From assembly GCF_001269925.1 (NCBI RefSeq), contig NZ_LHVO01000002.1:372001-436000 (forward strand): DNA of 64,000 bases, given 5' to 3'. Made by a program: the position numbers and the translations under genes. The DNA is from Pseudomonas sp. MIACH (GTDB lineage Bacteria > Pseudomonadota > Gammaproteobacteria > Pseudomonadales > Pseudomonadaceae). This document shows, piece after piece, positions 1-8,680 of the stretch (position 1 is its first letter; the number at the start of each line of letters is the position of its first letter). Below the pieces are notes generated by a model. That model worked only from the letters and a program-made list of their open reading frames with translations, was not told the DNA's origin and searched no databases.

Positions 1-810
1 GATGGTGCGGCGGTCGGGCTTGATGCCGTCGAAGTCGATCTTTTCGGCATCCCCCAGCTTGAACAGCTTGCGTTTGAGCCACGCCAGGCCTTCGGCGTTG
101 ACCTCACCGGTGCCATGGCCGCCGGCTTTCAACGCCAGGCCGATGGCACGGATGGTGCCGGACGAGCCGATGGCTTCATCCCAGGTCAGGCGGTGCAGGG
201 CGTGCTCGATACTCATGATCTCCAGCCGCGCCGCGGTGTAGGCCTGGGCATAGCGCGCCGGAGTGATCTTGCCGTCCTTGAAATAGCGTTGGGTATAGCT
301 GACACAACCCATCTGCAGGCTTTCACGCAGCAGCGGCTCAAAGCGCTGGCCGATGATGAACTCGGTACTGCCGCCACCGATATCCGCCACCAGGCGCTTG
401 CCGGGGGTATCGGCCAGGGTGTGGGACACGCCGAGATAGATCAGGCGTGCTTCTTCACGGCCGGAGATGACTTCTACAGGGTGTCCGAGGATCTCTTCGG
501 CGCGGCGGATGAATTCGCCACGGTTGCGGGCTTCGCGCAAGGCGTTGGTGCCGACGATTCGCACGGCGCCCAGGGGCATGCCGTTGATCAGTTGAGCAAA
601 ACGCTTGAGGCAATCGAGCCCGCGCTGCATGGATTCTTCATTGAGCTGGCGCTCATCGTCGATCCCGGCAGCCAGTTGCACTTTCTCTCCGAGCCGCTCA
701 AGGATGCGGATTTCGCCGTTCTGGGCCTTGGCCACGACCATGTGAAAGCTGTTGGAGCCCAGGTCGATGGCGGCGATCAGGGACAGATTCTTGGCTTGGA
801 ATTGCGGCAT
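1..810 (-). CDS. ppx: Exopolyphosphatase Ppx, N-terminal part
   Basis: Ppx releases orthophosphate from the ends of polyphosphate chains in the cytoplasm; relatives also hydrolyse pppGpp. Only the first 270 codons are present and the gene runs off the left edge. The ASKHA-fold phosphate loops are clear: AIDLGSNSF at about residues 14-22, [10 protein letters not shown] near 95-105, and [10 protein letters not shown] near 142-151. The ATG at 808-810 gives the usual short tail MPQFQAKN before the first beta strand. Full-length Ppx is about 500 residues, so the C-terminal HD-like half is missing from view. In other pseudomonads trxA and rho lie close by; here a fimbrial operon and an ABC transporter intervene. 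A PHO-box-like sequence lies 130 bases upstream. Confidence 0.95.
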   Translation of the reverse strand, partial: MPQFQAKNLSLIAAIDLGSNSFHMVVAKAQNGEIRILERLGEKVQLAAGIDDERQLNEESMQRGLDCLKRFAQLINGMPLGAVRIVGTNALREARNRGEFIRRAEEILGHPVEVISGREEARLIYLGVSHTLADTPGKRLVADIGGGSTEFIIGQRFEPLLRESLQMGCVSYTQRYFKDGKITPARYAQAYTAARLEIMSIEHALHRLTWDEAIGSSGTIRAIGLALKAGGHGTGEVNAEGLAWLKRKLFKLGDAEKIDFDGIKPDRRTI

Positions 811-1315
811 GGTTAGGGGGTCTCGGTCGATAACCTTGCCATCGTGCCACGATCGACCGCTGACGCCAACGCGTAGCGCCAGAGGATTTCCAATCAGCGC
901 CTCGCGGGTAATCGTCGAGGCGGGTTGTAGGAAATGTTTGTGACAGTTGTATTACAAGAGCGACCCATGCGTAGTCTTTGTTTTTAGAAGCCTCTGTTTG
1001 CCGGATGAGTAACTAATTCCTACGTGGTTTTTTATTAGTCCTCCTGATTGTTATTTCAATTCGTACAGTAATTGTGCCGGTGTGGGAGGGCGGCTGCCGA
1101 TTGCTCTTACGATGATTGAGATTTCTCCTGTTTTACTGAAGGGGCGAAGTGTTAATACTTTGGCTCGGCAATTGTGCCGTGGTGGTATTTGTTTATAGGT
1201 CGGGATCTCGGGTGGCGCTATGTTTTGAACGCCGGCTTGTGGAGTCTGTTTTTGCGGTTTTTGAAAGTTTAGCTGCGCACCTGTAAATGATTTCTGAGAG
1301 TGAGGTGATTGACAG
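811..1315. other. Intergenic region between ppx and the fimbrial operon
   Basis: About 505 bases with no convincing gene. It turns AT-rich after about 940 and must hold the divergent promoters of ppx and the fimbrial operon. It contains the PHO-box candidate and a 10-base direct repeat AATTGTGCCG at 1070-1079 and 1170-1179, spaced exactly 100 bases. Short reading frames here lack family features. I could not pick out a confident -35/-10 pair. Confidence 0.6.
940..957 (-). promoter_or_regulatory. Candidate PhoB (PHO) box upstream of ppx
   Basis: Read on the minus strand the site is TTGTAATACAACTGTCAC. It matches the classical PHO box (two CTGTCAT-like 7-mers, 11-base repeat) at 15 of 18 positions by hand count. 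It is oriented toward ppx, 130 bases before the start codon. Phosphate control of polyphosphate enzymes is documented in pseudomonads. Occupancy here is inferred. Confidence 0.5.
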
Positions 1316-1966
1316 ATGATAAATAAAAGTACTCTGTTGGTGGGGATGATTCTTGCAGTTTCTGGCCTGAGTGCCCAAGCTGCGGATTTACGTGTCAAGG
1401 GCTCTATTGCCCCGGCCAGTTGTAGTTTTTCCATCACTCATTCGACCATTGATTATGGGCGAATCAATCCTGGTTCGTTGAGCGATACGAACTACACCAA
1501 GTTGGAAAAAAAAGGCACACCGTTTACTGTCAATTGCTCAGCGCCGATGATGGTTGGCATCAAGACGCTGGATAATCGTGCTTCCAGCAAAGTGCCTGGC
1601 ATGATGCAGACCATGTATAACAAGACCTATCACGATGGGTTCAATTACGGGCTGGGTACTACGGCTAAAGGTGAAAACATCGGCGGTTATGTTGTTTTCA
1701 TGGAAAATAACGTTGCCGATGGAAAAGCAGTTCTTCTTGCGCGATCCTTCAATAATGGCGGGGCGTGGCACTACACAGATCAAGTCCTGGGGCAACCGCC
1801 GGAGTTGGGCAGTTGGCGTTCAGGGTCCGCGTATACGCCTATCAGGTTGAAAGTTGTCTCGGGCAACCTGAGGGTGCAGCCAGTTATTAACAAGACCTCT
1901 GCGTTGACGATGAACAGCGAAATACGCCTGGATGGTCATACTACGCTGGAATTGGTCTATCTCTAA
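1316..1966 (+). CDS. DUF1120-family fimbrial subunit 1
   Basis: Probable major or minor pilin of a chaperone-usher fimbria, secreted to the periplasm and polymerised outside the cell. It has 216 residues with a signal peptide ending SAQA, then ADLRVKGSIAP, which looks like an N-terminal donor strand. Two cysteines follow (ASCSF and VNCSA), as in DUF1120/YhcF-type subunits, and an IDYGRI motif. The C-terminus alternates hydrophobics and ends in an aromatic-Leu pair (LELVYL), as expected for chaperone recognition. A GAGGTG ribosome site precedes the ATG. The next gene is a close paralogue of the same length. Base composition is visibly lower in GC than the housekeeping genes around it. Confidence 0.85.
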   Translation: MINKSTLLVGMILAVSGLSAQAADLRVKGSIAPASCSFSITHSTIDYGRINPGSLSDTNYTKLEKKGTPFTVNCSAPMMVGIKTLDNRASSKVPGMMQTMYNKTYHDGFNYGLGTTAKGENIGGYVVFMENNVADGKAVLLARSFNNGGAWHYTDQVLGQPPELGSWRSGSAYTPIRLKVVSGNLRVQPVINKTSALTMNSEIRLDGHTTLELVYL

Positions 1967-2113
1967 GAAACCTATCTGCGGTGTTCGCTGCAGTGAATCG
2001 ACGCCATTGACGGCCTTGGGCATGTTTCCCTTGTTGCTGCGTTTTGAAAATCAATCGATCAAGGAAGATAAGTTGTTGGGCGTCATTGATGACGTTGAAT
2101 GAGGGCTCGGTGG

Positions 2114-2764
2114 GTGATTAAAAAGAAAGTTTTTTTATTAATGGGGCTGTTTTTTGGCGTTGCTGGTATGAACGCCCACGCAGCTGATGTACGCGTTAAA
2201 GGGACTATTGCTCCCGCAAGTTGCAGCTTTACGATAACCAATTCGGTGTTTGACTACGGCATGATTCGGCCGAGCTCGCTGAGCGCCACCCATTACACCA
2301 GGCTGGATAAGAAAAGTACGCCTTTCATAGTCAGGTGTGACGCACCTACCTTGGTAAGCATCAGGACTCAGGACAATCGAGCAAGCAGTAAAGTGCCTGG
2401 GATGATGCAGAGTGCATTTAACGCAACCTATGTCGACGCCTTCAACTATGGCCTGGGTACTTCGTCCAAAGGTGAGAAGGTGGGCGGTTACGTCATGTTC
2501 ATGGCGAATACCGTTGCTGACGGCAAGTCTGTCAGGGTTAATGGGTCTAACAATAACGGTGCTACCTGGAGTTTCGGCGACGGAGCCCTGGCACAACCCC
2601 CGCATTTGACAAGTTGGGCCTCTGGCACCGCCACGCCGATTAGGTTGTCCGTTGTTTCTGGAAACCTGCAAGTTCAAGGCGTCATCAATAAGACCTCCGC
2701 TTTCTCCATCGGTGAAGGCCTCAGTCTGGATGGGCATGCCACATTAGAGTTGCGCTACTTGTAA
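2114..2764 (+). CDS. DUF1120-family fimbrial subunit 2 (GTG start)
   Basis: Paralogue of the preceding subunit; most positions can be aligned by eye, including the two cysteines, the DYG motif, the block NRASSKVPGMMQ and the end LELRYL. An ATG at 2099 opens the same frame. I prefer the GTG at 2114: it has a GAGGG ribosome site eight bases upstream, aligns with the paralogue's N-terminus and gives an identical length of 216 residues. The signal peptide ends MNAHA, and mature ADVRVKGTIAP again looks like a donor strand. A tandem pilin pair suggests duplication followed by shaft/minor-pilin specialisation. Which one dominates the shaft cannot be told from sequence. Confidence 0.85.
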   Translation: MIKKKVFLLMGLFFGVAGMNAHAADVRVKGTIAPASCSFTITNSVFDYGMIRPSSLSATHYTRLDKKSTPFIVRCDAPTLVSIRTQDNRASSKVPGMMQSAFNATYVDAFNYGLGTSSKGEKVGGYVMFMANTVADGKSVRVNGSNNNGATWSFGDGALAQPPHLTSWASGTATPIRLSVVSGNLQVQGVINKTSAFSIGEGLSLDGHATLELRYL

Positions 2765-2862
2765 ACAAGGCTGGGTCGGCGAGCGCAGGTTGAAACTTCG
2801 ACTGTTTGAAGTTTTAACCTGCGTTGGCTGTTTTGCTGTGCTCGAAGTAAAGGACAGAACGA

Positions 2863-3579
2863 ATGGGTATCTTCTCGAAGTCAACGTTTTTTTCTGCGTT
2901 ATGCGTGTGCTTTAGCTTTGTTTTATGCGGTGCAGCGCACGCCGATGGCATGGAGCCTGAAACCACTGTCATCGTGCTGAATGAAGCGGATGGTGAGGTC
3001 AGCATTAACGTCAAAAACACTGACGCCAAGCCTGCGCTGCTCCATGCGGCAATTGAAGATGTGCCTGAAGATCTTGAGCCGCTGGTGATTGTTACTCCGC
3101 CTGTTTCTCGGGTGGATGCTGGCGAATTACAAATGGTGAGGTTTCTGGCGGTCGGCAAGGAACCGCTCAAGACCCAGCGTTTGAAACGTGTGACCTTCGA
3201 GGGTATTCCACAAACCCAACCTGGGTCGGGGGCGACGATCGGTATCAGCCTGCGACAAAACCTGCCATTGATTCTCCACCCCAAAGGCCTGCCCCAGCAC
3301 AATGCGCCTTGGGAACTGCTGACCTGGAGTCTCCAGGGCAAAACCTTGAGCGTGCGTAACGACAGTCCCTATGTCGTTCGTCTGGCGGCTGAGGTGCAAC
3401 TGAACCCGCAAAAAGCCAAAGCCTATCTTTCACGCACCTATGTCCTGCCGGGTGAGGTGCTGAGCACCGAGTTTTCGAGCCCCAGCCCTGATGCCACATC
3501 AGTCACCATCGCGCCTGCCACGGTCTATGGATTTACCGTAGATAACTACGATGCCCTGCTCGTAGCCAACACGCCGTGA
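2863..3579 (+). CDS. Periplasmic fimbrial chaperone (PapD-like)
   Basis: Binds pilin subunits in the periplasm by donating a beta strand and delivers them to the usher. The 238-residue protein has a signal peptide ending AHA, then an immunoglobulin-like N domain with TPPVSRVDAGELQMVRFL, the typical G1-strand region preceded by the conserved 'PP.SR' turn. A second Ig-like domain follows, with a typical LNPQKAKAYL-containing strand. ATG at 2863 has AAGGA upstream. It follows the two pilins by 98 bases and precedes the usher by six, so chaperone and usher are surely cotranscribed. Confidence 0.9.
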   Translation: MGIFSKSTFFSALCVCFSFVLCGAAHADGMEPETTVIVLNEADGEVSINVKNTDAKPALLHAAIEDVPEDLEPLVIVTPPVSRVDAGELQMVRFLAVGKEPLKTQRLKRVTFEGIPQTQPGSGATIGISLRQNLPLILHPKGLPQHNAPWELLTWSLQGKTLSVRNDSPYVVRLAAEVQLNPQKAKAYLSRTYVLPGEVLSTEFSSPSPDATSVTIAPATVYGFTVDNYDALLVANTP

Positions 3580-3585
3580 CTGCGT

Positions 3586-6090
3586 ATGAGAAAAATAAAC
3601 GAGGTCAACGGCGCAGTTCGTAACAACCGACGTAACGCGAAAAAGACCGAAGCGTCCTTTACGTTCCACCGAGTCAGTTTCTCTGTCTGCATCGCAATGT
3701 TCTCGGGCGTCGCTGGGCCTGTGTATGCCGGGCCTGGGGCGTCTACCCTGGGGTTCGATCTGGCGATCTTGGCGCATCGCGGGCTTGATCCATCGGTTGC
3801 CCGCTATTTTCAGAATGCACCACGCTTCAGTGAAGGCGTTCGGGTCGTCGATCTGAGCGTTAATGGCGAGCGTATTGGATTGACCGATGCGCGGTTCAAC
3901 CATGAGGGGGAGCTGTGCTTTACCCGTGGGTTGTTGGACCAAGCAGGCCTGCGTGTACCCGCCTCGGTGATAGACAAACAGGTTGCCGCTGATCAGGCCT
4001 GCCATGACTTTCTTGCCGAGTTTCCCAGCACGGTATTGAACCTGCGCCCAGGCAGCGAAGAAGTGTCGCTCGTGGTTCCAACCCAAGCGATGCGTGAGCC
4101 GCAACGAGGTACTGGGCATTTCGCCCGAGGAGGCACGGCCGGCCTGCTCAACTATGACTTGCAAGGGATCAACAGCCATTCGCGAGAGGCCAGGGGCCGT
4201 TTTCTGTCGGCGTCGACGGAGGTCGGATTCAACCTCGGCGATTGGATTGCCCGCAGCCGTCAGCTCTATATCTCTACCGATGGTCGCTCACAGACAGAGC
4301 ATTTGTACGCTTATGCGCAACGAGACATTGCGTCGTTGGCGTCTACGTTTCAGGTGGGGCAGATATCGGGTAGCAGTTCTGTATTTGGTGGTGTGCAACT
4401 GACCGGTTTTCAGCTGTCTCCGGACGGTGTCGAAGGCGGTGGCGGCAGCAATGGCGTGGTGGTCGAAGGCCAGGCCCTGAGCCAATCGCGCGTAGAGGTG
4501 CGTCAGTCGGGGGCACTGATCTACACCACCGTCGTGCCGGAAGGGCCATTTGCGCTGAGCAACCTGCCGCTGCTCAACGGCACGAGCGACCTTGAAGTCC
4601 GGGTTATCGAAACCCGTGGCGGGCAGCGTAGCTTCGTCGTGCCAGCCGCTTCTTTTCGCGGTGCGGTGCCGGTGAAATCAGGGTATACCGCAGCCGTCGG
4701 CAAGGTTCGGGATGTGGACCGCAGCGGTGCCGATGAACCGCTGCTGGCCATGGGTACCGGGACCTGGGCCCTCACTGCCGATACCGCCCTCAGTTCGGGT
4801 GTGCAGCTTACCGATCATTACCATTCGGTGGGGTTGGCACTGGACAGTCATTTCGCCCAGCGATTCTCTGTTGGCCTGCGTAACAACGTTTCGCAGGACA
4901 GCAAGAACAGCGTGCGGGGTGTGGGTAACAGCGTCTCCTTGGGCAGCGCCTTGCCGGGTGACGTGCACTTGACGTTGAGCGCTACGACCCAGACACCCGG
5001 TTATCGCGATGTGCTCGATACCTTGCGCAATGAGAGGGGCGACGGAACGGACTCGCGTTTCAAGCACCAATACACGGCGGGGTTGAACTGGGCGAACCCA
5101 CAGTTTGGCGGATTCGCGGTCGGATACACCCGTGCTGCACATTTCAACAACCGCACCTCCCAGCATGTCCACGCCTCCTGGAACAAGCCTTTCAAGTACG
5201 CCAATGTCGGTGTGAGCGTGGATTCGCAGCTGGGCGCTTCCGGCGATAACAAGGATGACAACGATGGGGTCGGCATTCGATTGCAGGTCAGTGCTCCGTT
5301 GGGGAGCGATCGCTCGCTGACTTCCACCGCCAGGCGCCAGGGAAGTCGATCGAGTATCGGTACAGCTTTCAGTGAGCGCGTCGACGACACGCTCAATTAT
5401 GAACTGCGTGCCGACAGCGACCTGGGCGCGGCCGCCCGGCATGCGCTGGGCGGTACGCTCAACACGACGTCCCGTTATGCCCAACTGGGCCTGGGCGTTA
5501 ACCGGGACTCGAGCAACACCAGCTATAGCGGGCAGTTGCAGGGCGCGATTGTGGCTCATGAGCGCGGGCTGACGCTCTCACCGTACAGGGTCGAGGACAC
5601 GTTTGGGGTCGTGTCGGTTGGCGATGTTTCAGGCGCGCGCATCACCACGCCCCAGGGGCCTGTATGGACTGATCGCTGGGGCATGGCGGTGATCCCCGGT
5701 TTGCCTGCCTATCAGGCCAGTCTGGTCGAGGTGGAAGGCAAATCCCTGCCACGCCAGATCGATATCAAGAACGGCATCAAAAGCCTGGAGGCTGGGCGAG
5801 GTTCGTTCAGCACGGTCGACTTTGACGTGGTGAAGGTCCGACGGGTGCTGTTGCGTGCCGTTGACCCAGGTGGCCAACCGTTGGCCAAAGGCGCTTCGGT
5901 GCTGGCCGCAGACAATACCTTCCTGACCACAGTCGTCGGAGACGGCCTGATTTTCCTCAACAGCATCGATGCGCCACAAGCCCTGACCGTGTCATCGCCG
6001 AACGCGACGTCCTGCAAACTGCAACTCGACCTGTCGGAACAAAACGATGAGGGCCAACTTTATGAAAGCACAGTGGCGATCTGCAGCTAG
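3586..6090 (+). CDS. Outer-membrane fimbrial usher
   Basis: Outer-membrane pore that recruits chaperone-subunit complexes and threads the fimbria through its barrel. It has 834 residues. After a long positively charged leader and a hydrophobic segment ending VYAG come an N-terminal periplasmic domain (with FDLAILAHRGLDPSVARYF), a 24-strand-type barrel rich in alternating Gly/aromatic residues, a plug-like segment near residues 240-330 (GVEGGGGSNGVVVEGQ and neighbours), and C-terminal domains. The start lies only six bases after the chaperone stop and has a poor ribosome site, suggesting translational coupling. The 3' end overlaps the next subunit gene. It resembles YhcD-like ushers that travel with DUF1120 subunits. 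Confidence 0.9.
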   Translation: MRKINEVNGAVRNNRRNAKKTEASFTFHRVSFSVCIAMFSGVAGPVYAGPGASTLGFDLAILAHRGLDPSVARYFQNAPRFSEGVRVVDLSVNGERIGLTDARFNHEGELCFTRGLLDQAGLRVPASVIDKQVAADQACHDFLAEFPSTVLNLRPGSEEVSLVVPTQAMREPQRGTGHFARGGTAGLLNYDLQGINSHSREARGRFLSASTEVGFNLGDWIARSRQLYISTDGRSQTEHLYAYAQRDIASLASTFQVGQISGSSSVFGGVQLTGFQLSPDGVEGGGGSNGVVVEGQALSQSRVEVRQSGALIYTTVVPEGPFALSNLPLLNGTSDLEVRVIETRGGQRSFVVPAASFRGAVPVKSGYTAAVGKVRDVDRSGADEPLLAMGTGTWALTADTALSSGVQLTDHYHSVGLALDSHFAQRFSVGLRNNVSQDSKNSVRGVGNSVSLGSALPGDVHLTLSATTQTPGYRDVLDTLRNERGDGTDSRFKHQYTAGLNWANPQFGGFAVGYTRAAHFNNRTSQHVHASWNKPFKYANVGVSVDSQLGASGDNKDDNDGVGIRLQVSAPLGSDRSLTSTARRQGSRSSIGTAFSERVDDTLNYELRADSDLGAAARHALGGTLNTTSRYAQLGLGVNRDSSNTSYSGQLQGAIVAHERGLTLSPYRVEDTFGVVSVGDVSGARITTPQGPVWTDRWGMAVIPGLPAYQASLVEVEGKSLPRQIDIKNGIKSLEAGRGSFSTVDFDVVKVRRVLLRAVDPGGQPLAKGASVLAADNTFLTTVVGDGLIFLNSIDAPQALTVSSPNATSCKLQLDLSEQNDEGQLYESTVAICS

Positions 6091-6619
6091 CGGTGCCCTG
6101 GCGCCGGGAGCGCTTGGGGTTCTGGTAAGCCTGTTGACGGTTTTTGAGGCCTCGGCTTCCGAGTGCCGCCTCTCAGTGAGCCAGCCACACATTGATTACG
6201 GGCTTCTGCGCCCCGCTACAACGCCCGAGCCGCGCGGGATTTTCCTGGGTAAACGCATGGTGCGTCTGAACGTGGTGTGCTCAGAGGCTACGGTGATTGC
6301 CGTGCGTTTTCTGGGACTGCCGGCCGACGCCCAGGGTTTCAGGTTCGGCCGGGAGGGGCGGTTTGACCTGACGCTGCAGCAGCCACTGCTGGATGGCCAG
6401 GCGATAGAGTTGGCACCGCTGCACAACCGCGCCGAGCGCAGTGGTCAACTGCGGCCGGACCAGGCGCTGGTGGCGCTGAAGGCTGGACAGCCTGTCAGGG
6501 GGCGGGTTTTTTCTGCACAGGTGCAGGTCGACACCTTTCTATCGAACCCCGCGCCCTCAGTACGCGATAAAACGTTGCTGGAGGGTAGCGGGCGTTTTGA
6601 ATGGGTGCCGGGTGGTTGA
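6062..6619 (+). CDS. DUF1120-like fimbrial subunit 3, probable tip subunit
   Basis: 185 residues with a signal peptide ending in ASA, then SECRLSVSQPHIDYGLLRP, which keeps the first cysteine and DYG motif of the two pilins; the second cysteine is in LNVVCSEA. An ATG at 6047 is in frame, but the ATG at 6062 has GAGGG eight bases upstream and begins a normal signal peptide. The mature protein starts almost at the first cysteine, so the donor-strand extension of the other subunits is missing, as expected for a tip-located or adhesive subunit. The C-terminus (RFEWVPGG) also departs from the LEL.YL ending. It overlaps the usher by 29 bases. The next gene converges four bases away with no visible terminator. 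Confidence 0.75.
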   Translation: MKAQWRSAASGALAPGALGVLVSLLTVFEASASECRLSVSQPHIDYGLLRPATTPEPRGIFLGKRMVRLNVVCSEATVIAVRFLGLPADAQGFRFGREGRFDLTLQQPLLDGQAIELAPLHNRAERSGQLRPDQALVALKAGQPVRGRVFSAQVQVDTFLSNPAPSVRDKTLLEGSGRFEWVPGG

Positions 6620-6623
6620 GCGA

Positions 6624-7361
6624 TCAGGCGTGGGCTTCGGTCGTGCCGATGAAGTTCGCCAGTTCGGCGGTCTGCGGGTTGGCAAACAGTACCTTTGGAT
6701 CACCGACTTCATGCACCTTGCCCTGGTGCATGAACACCAGCTTGTCGCCGACTTCCCGGGCAAAGCGCATTTCGTGGGTGACCATGATCAGGGTCATGCC
6801 GTCCTTGGCCAATTGGCGGACCACGCTGAGCACTTCATTGACCAGCTCCGGGTCCAGGGCCGAAGTGATTTCATCGCACAGCAGTACCTTGGGTGACATC
6901 GCCAGCGCACGGGCAATGGCAACGCGTTGCTGCTGGCCACCTGAGAGGCGATCGGGAAAGGCGTCGAACTTCTCGCCCAGGCCAACACGCTCCAGCATCT
7001 GCCGCGCCAATTGCGCCGCCTTGGCCTTAGGCACTTTTTGCACGACCTGCGGTGCGAGCATGACGTTTTCGCCGACGGTCAGGTGCGGGAACAGGTTGAA
7101 TTGCTGGAACACCATGCCGACCTTCTGCCGCAGGCTGCGCAGGTCGGCGCGGGCGGCATCGAGGTATTCGCCATCGACCTCGATCACGCCGTCGTTGATG
7201 GATTCCAGGCCATTGAGGGTCCGCAGCAAGGTGGACTTGCCCGAGCCGCTGCGGCCGATGATTGCCACCACCTGGCCTTCTTCAACGGTCAGGTCGATGC
7301 CCTTGAGGACGTGGTGATCGCCGTAATACTTATGCAGGGCGGAAATTCTAAGCAGAGGCAT
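6624..7361 (-). CDS. Polar amino-acid ABC transporter ATP-binding protein
   Basis: Cytoplasmic ATPase of a polar amino-acid importer (GlnQ/ArtP/HisP group). 245 residues with Walker A GRSGSGKSTLLR, a Q-loop region GMVFQQFNLFPHLTV, signature LSGGQQQRVAIARAL and Walker B LLCDEITSALDP. The reading frame extends upstream of 7361, but the ATG at 7359-7361 follows a GGAGAC site and starts MPLLRISALHKYYG, the usual beginning. The start overlaps the upstream permease by 14 bases, so the pair is translationally coupled. It is the last gene of a four-gene operon (binding protein, two permeases, ATPase). The substrate cannot be told from sequence. Confidence 0.93.
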   Translation of the reverse strand: MPLLRISALHKYYGDHHVLKGIDLTVEEGQVVAIIGRSGSGKSTLLRTLNGLESINDGVIEVDGEYLDAARADLRSLRQKVGMVFQQFNLFPHLTVGENVMLAPQVVQKVPKAKAAQLARQMLERVGLGEKFDAFPDRLSGGQQQRVAIARALAMSPKVLLCDEITSALDPELVNEVLSVVRQLAKDGMTLIMVTHEMRFAREVGDKLVFMHQGKVHEVGDPKVLFANPQTAELANFIGTTEAHA

Positions 7362-7998
7362 GCAGTCTCCTTTCCAGGTAGCGCGCACTGAGGGACAAGG
7401 GGTAGCAGAGCAGGAAGTAACCGAGGGCCACCAGGCCGTAGACCATAAAGGGCTCGAAGGTGGCGTTGGCGAGCATGCCGCCGGTCTTGGTCAGTTCGGT
7501 GAAGCCGATGATCGAGGTCACGGCGGTGCCTTTGACCACCTGCACCGAGAAACCCACGGTGGGCGCCACGGCGATGCGTAGGGCTTGGGGCAGGATCACG
7601 TAGCGCAGTTGTTCAAGGGGGTTCAACGCCAGGCTGGCCGACGCCTCCCACTGCCCGTGGGCAATGGAGTCGACACAACCGCGCCAGATCTCGGCGAGGT
7701 AGGCGCTGGTAAACAGCGTCAGGGCAATCGCCGCTGCCAGCCAGGGTGAAATATCCACCCCCAGCAGGGCGATGCCGAAGAACACCAGGAACAGCTGCAT
7801 CAGCAGCGGCGTGCCCTGGAACAGCTCGATATAGGTACGCGCAAGATTGCGCGCGAATGCCTTGCTGCTGATGCGCATGGTCATCACCAGCAAGCCGATC
7901 AGGCCGCCGCCGACAAACGCCACCAGCGACAGCAACAGCGTCCACTGCAGGCCCGTGAGCAGGTTGCGCACGATGTCCCAGAAGGAAAAATCACTCAT
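7348..7998 (-). CDS. Amino-acid ABC transporter permease, second subunit
   Basis: Inner-membrane permease of the HisM/GlnP family, 216 residues, with several hydrophobic segments and the family's ELFQGTPLLMQLFLVFFG motif near residues 60-77. The EAA-type loop reads EASASLALNPLEQLRYVILP near residue 130. The ATG at 7996-7998 was chosen over an upstream frame extension: it has GAGGAAC in front and overlaps the previous permease stop in an ATGA junction. Two different permeases in one operon indicate a heterodimeric channel. Confidence 0.92.
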   Translation of the reverse strand: MSDFSFWDIVRNLLTGLQWTLLLSLVAFVGGGLIGLLVMTMRISSKAFARNLARTYIELFQGTPLLMQLFLVFFGIALLGVDISPWLAAAIALTLFTSAYLAEIWRGCVDSIAHGQWEASASLALNPLEQLRYVILPQALRIAVAPTVGFSVQVVKGTAVTSIIGFTELTKTGGMLANATFEPFMVYGLVALGYFLLCYPLSLSARYLERRLHASA

Positions 7999-8663
7999 CG
8001 GCTGTTCCTCATCACAAAGCGGCGGCCGATCCAGTTGAGCAACTGGCGAATCATCAACGCCATGCACAGGTACACCAGGGTGGTCAGGGCATAGGTTTCA
8101 AACGCACGGAAATTGCGCGACTGGATAAAGTTGGCGGCGAAGCTCAGTTCCTCGGTGGCGATCTGTGAACACACCGCCGAACCGAGCATCACGATGATGA
8201 TCTGGCTGCTCAGGGCCGGCCACACCTTGCCCAGTGCCGGCAGCAGCACCACATGGCGGAACGCTTCGAAACGCGTCATCGCCAACGCGGCGGCGGCCTC
8301 CAGTTGTCCGCGTGGGATCGCCTGGATGCCGGCGCGGATGATCTCCGTGGAGTAGGCCCCCAGATTGATCACCATCGCCAGGATCGCCGCCTGCCACTCA
8401 GTGATTTTCAAGCCCAGTGACGGCAGGCCGAAGAAAATGAAGAACAACTGCACGAGGAACGGCGTGTTGCGGATCAACTCGACATAGACGCCGAAGAACC
8501 AGGCAAATGGCTGGATTTTCCACGCCCGCACCACCGCGCCGACGGTGCCCAGGGCCACCCCCAGGATCGCACCGATGGCCGTCAGCTCAAGGGTGAACAA
8601 CGCGCCGCGCAACAGCAGATCGGTATTGGCCAGCACCGGCACAAAGTCAAATTGATACGCCAT
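7995..8663 (-). CDS. Amino-acid ABC transporter permease, first subunit
   Basis: 222-residue inner-membrane permease of the HisM/HisQ group. ELIRNTPFLVQLFFIFFGLP (about residues 63-82) is the classic motif of this family, and EAAAALAMTRFEAFRHVVLLP is the ATPase-contact loop. It follows the binding-protein gene by 17 bases and overlaps the next permease by four. It probably pairs with that permease as a heterodimer. Confidence 0.92.
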   Translation of the reverse strand: MAYQFDFVPVLANTDLLLRGALFTLELTAIGAILGVALGTVGAVVRAWKIQPFAWFFGVYVELIRNTPFLVQLFFIFFGLPSLGLKITEWQAAILAMVINLGAYSTEIIRAGIQAIPRGQLEAAAALAMTRFEAFRHVVLLPALGKVWPALSSQIIIVMLGSAVCSQIATEELSFAANFIQSRNFRAFETYALTTLVYLCMALMIRQLLNWIGRRFVMRNSR

Positions 8664-8680
8664 GAGTCAGCTCCGTCGTC

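Noticed and set aside
1051..1437. A 128-codon minus-strand frame before the fimbrial operon
   Set aside because: It overlaps the start and signal peptide of the first pilin and has no recognisable features.
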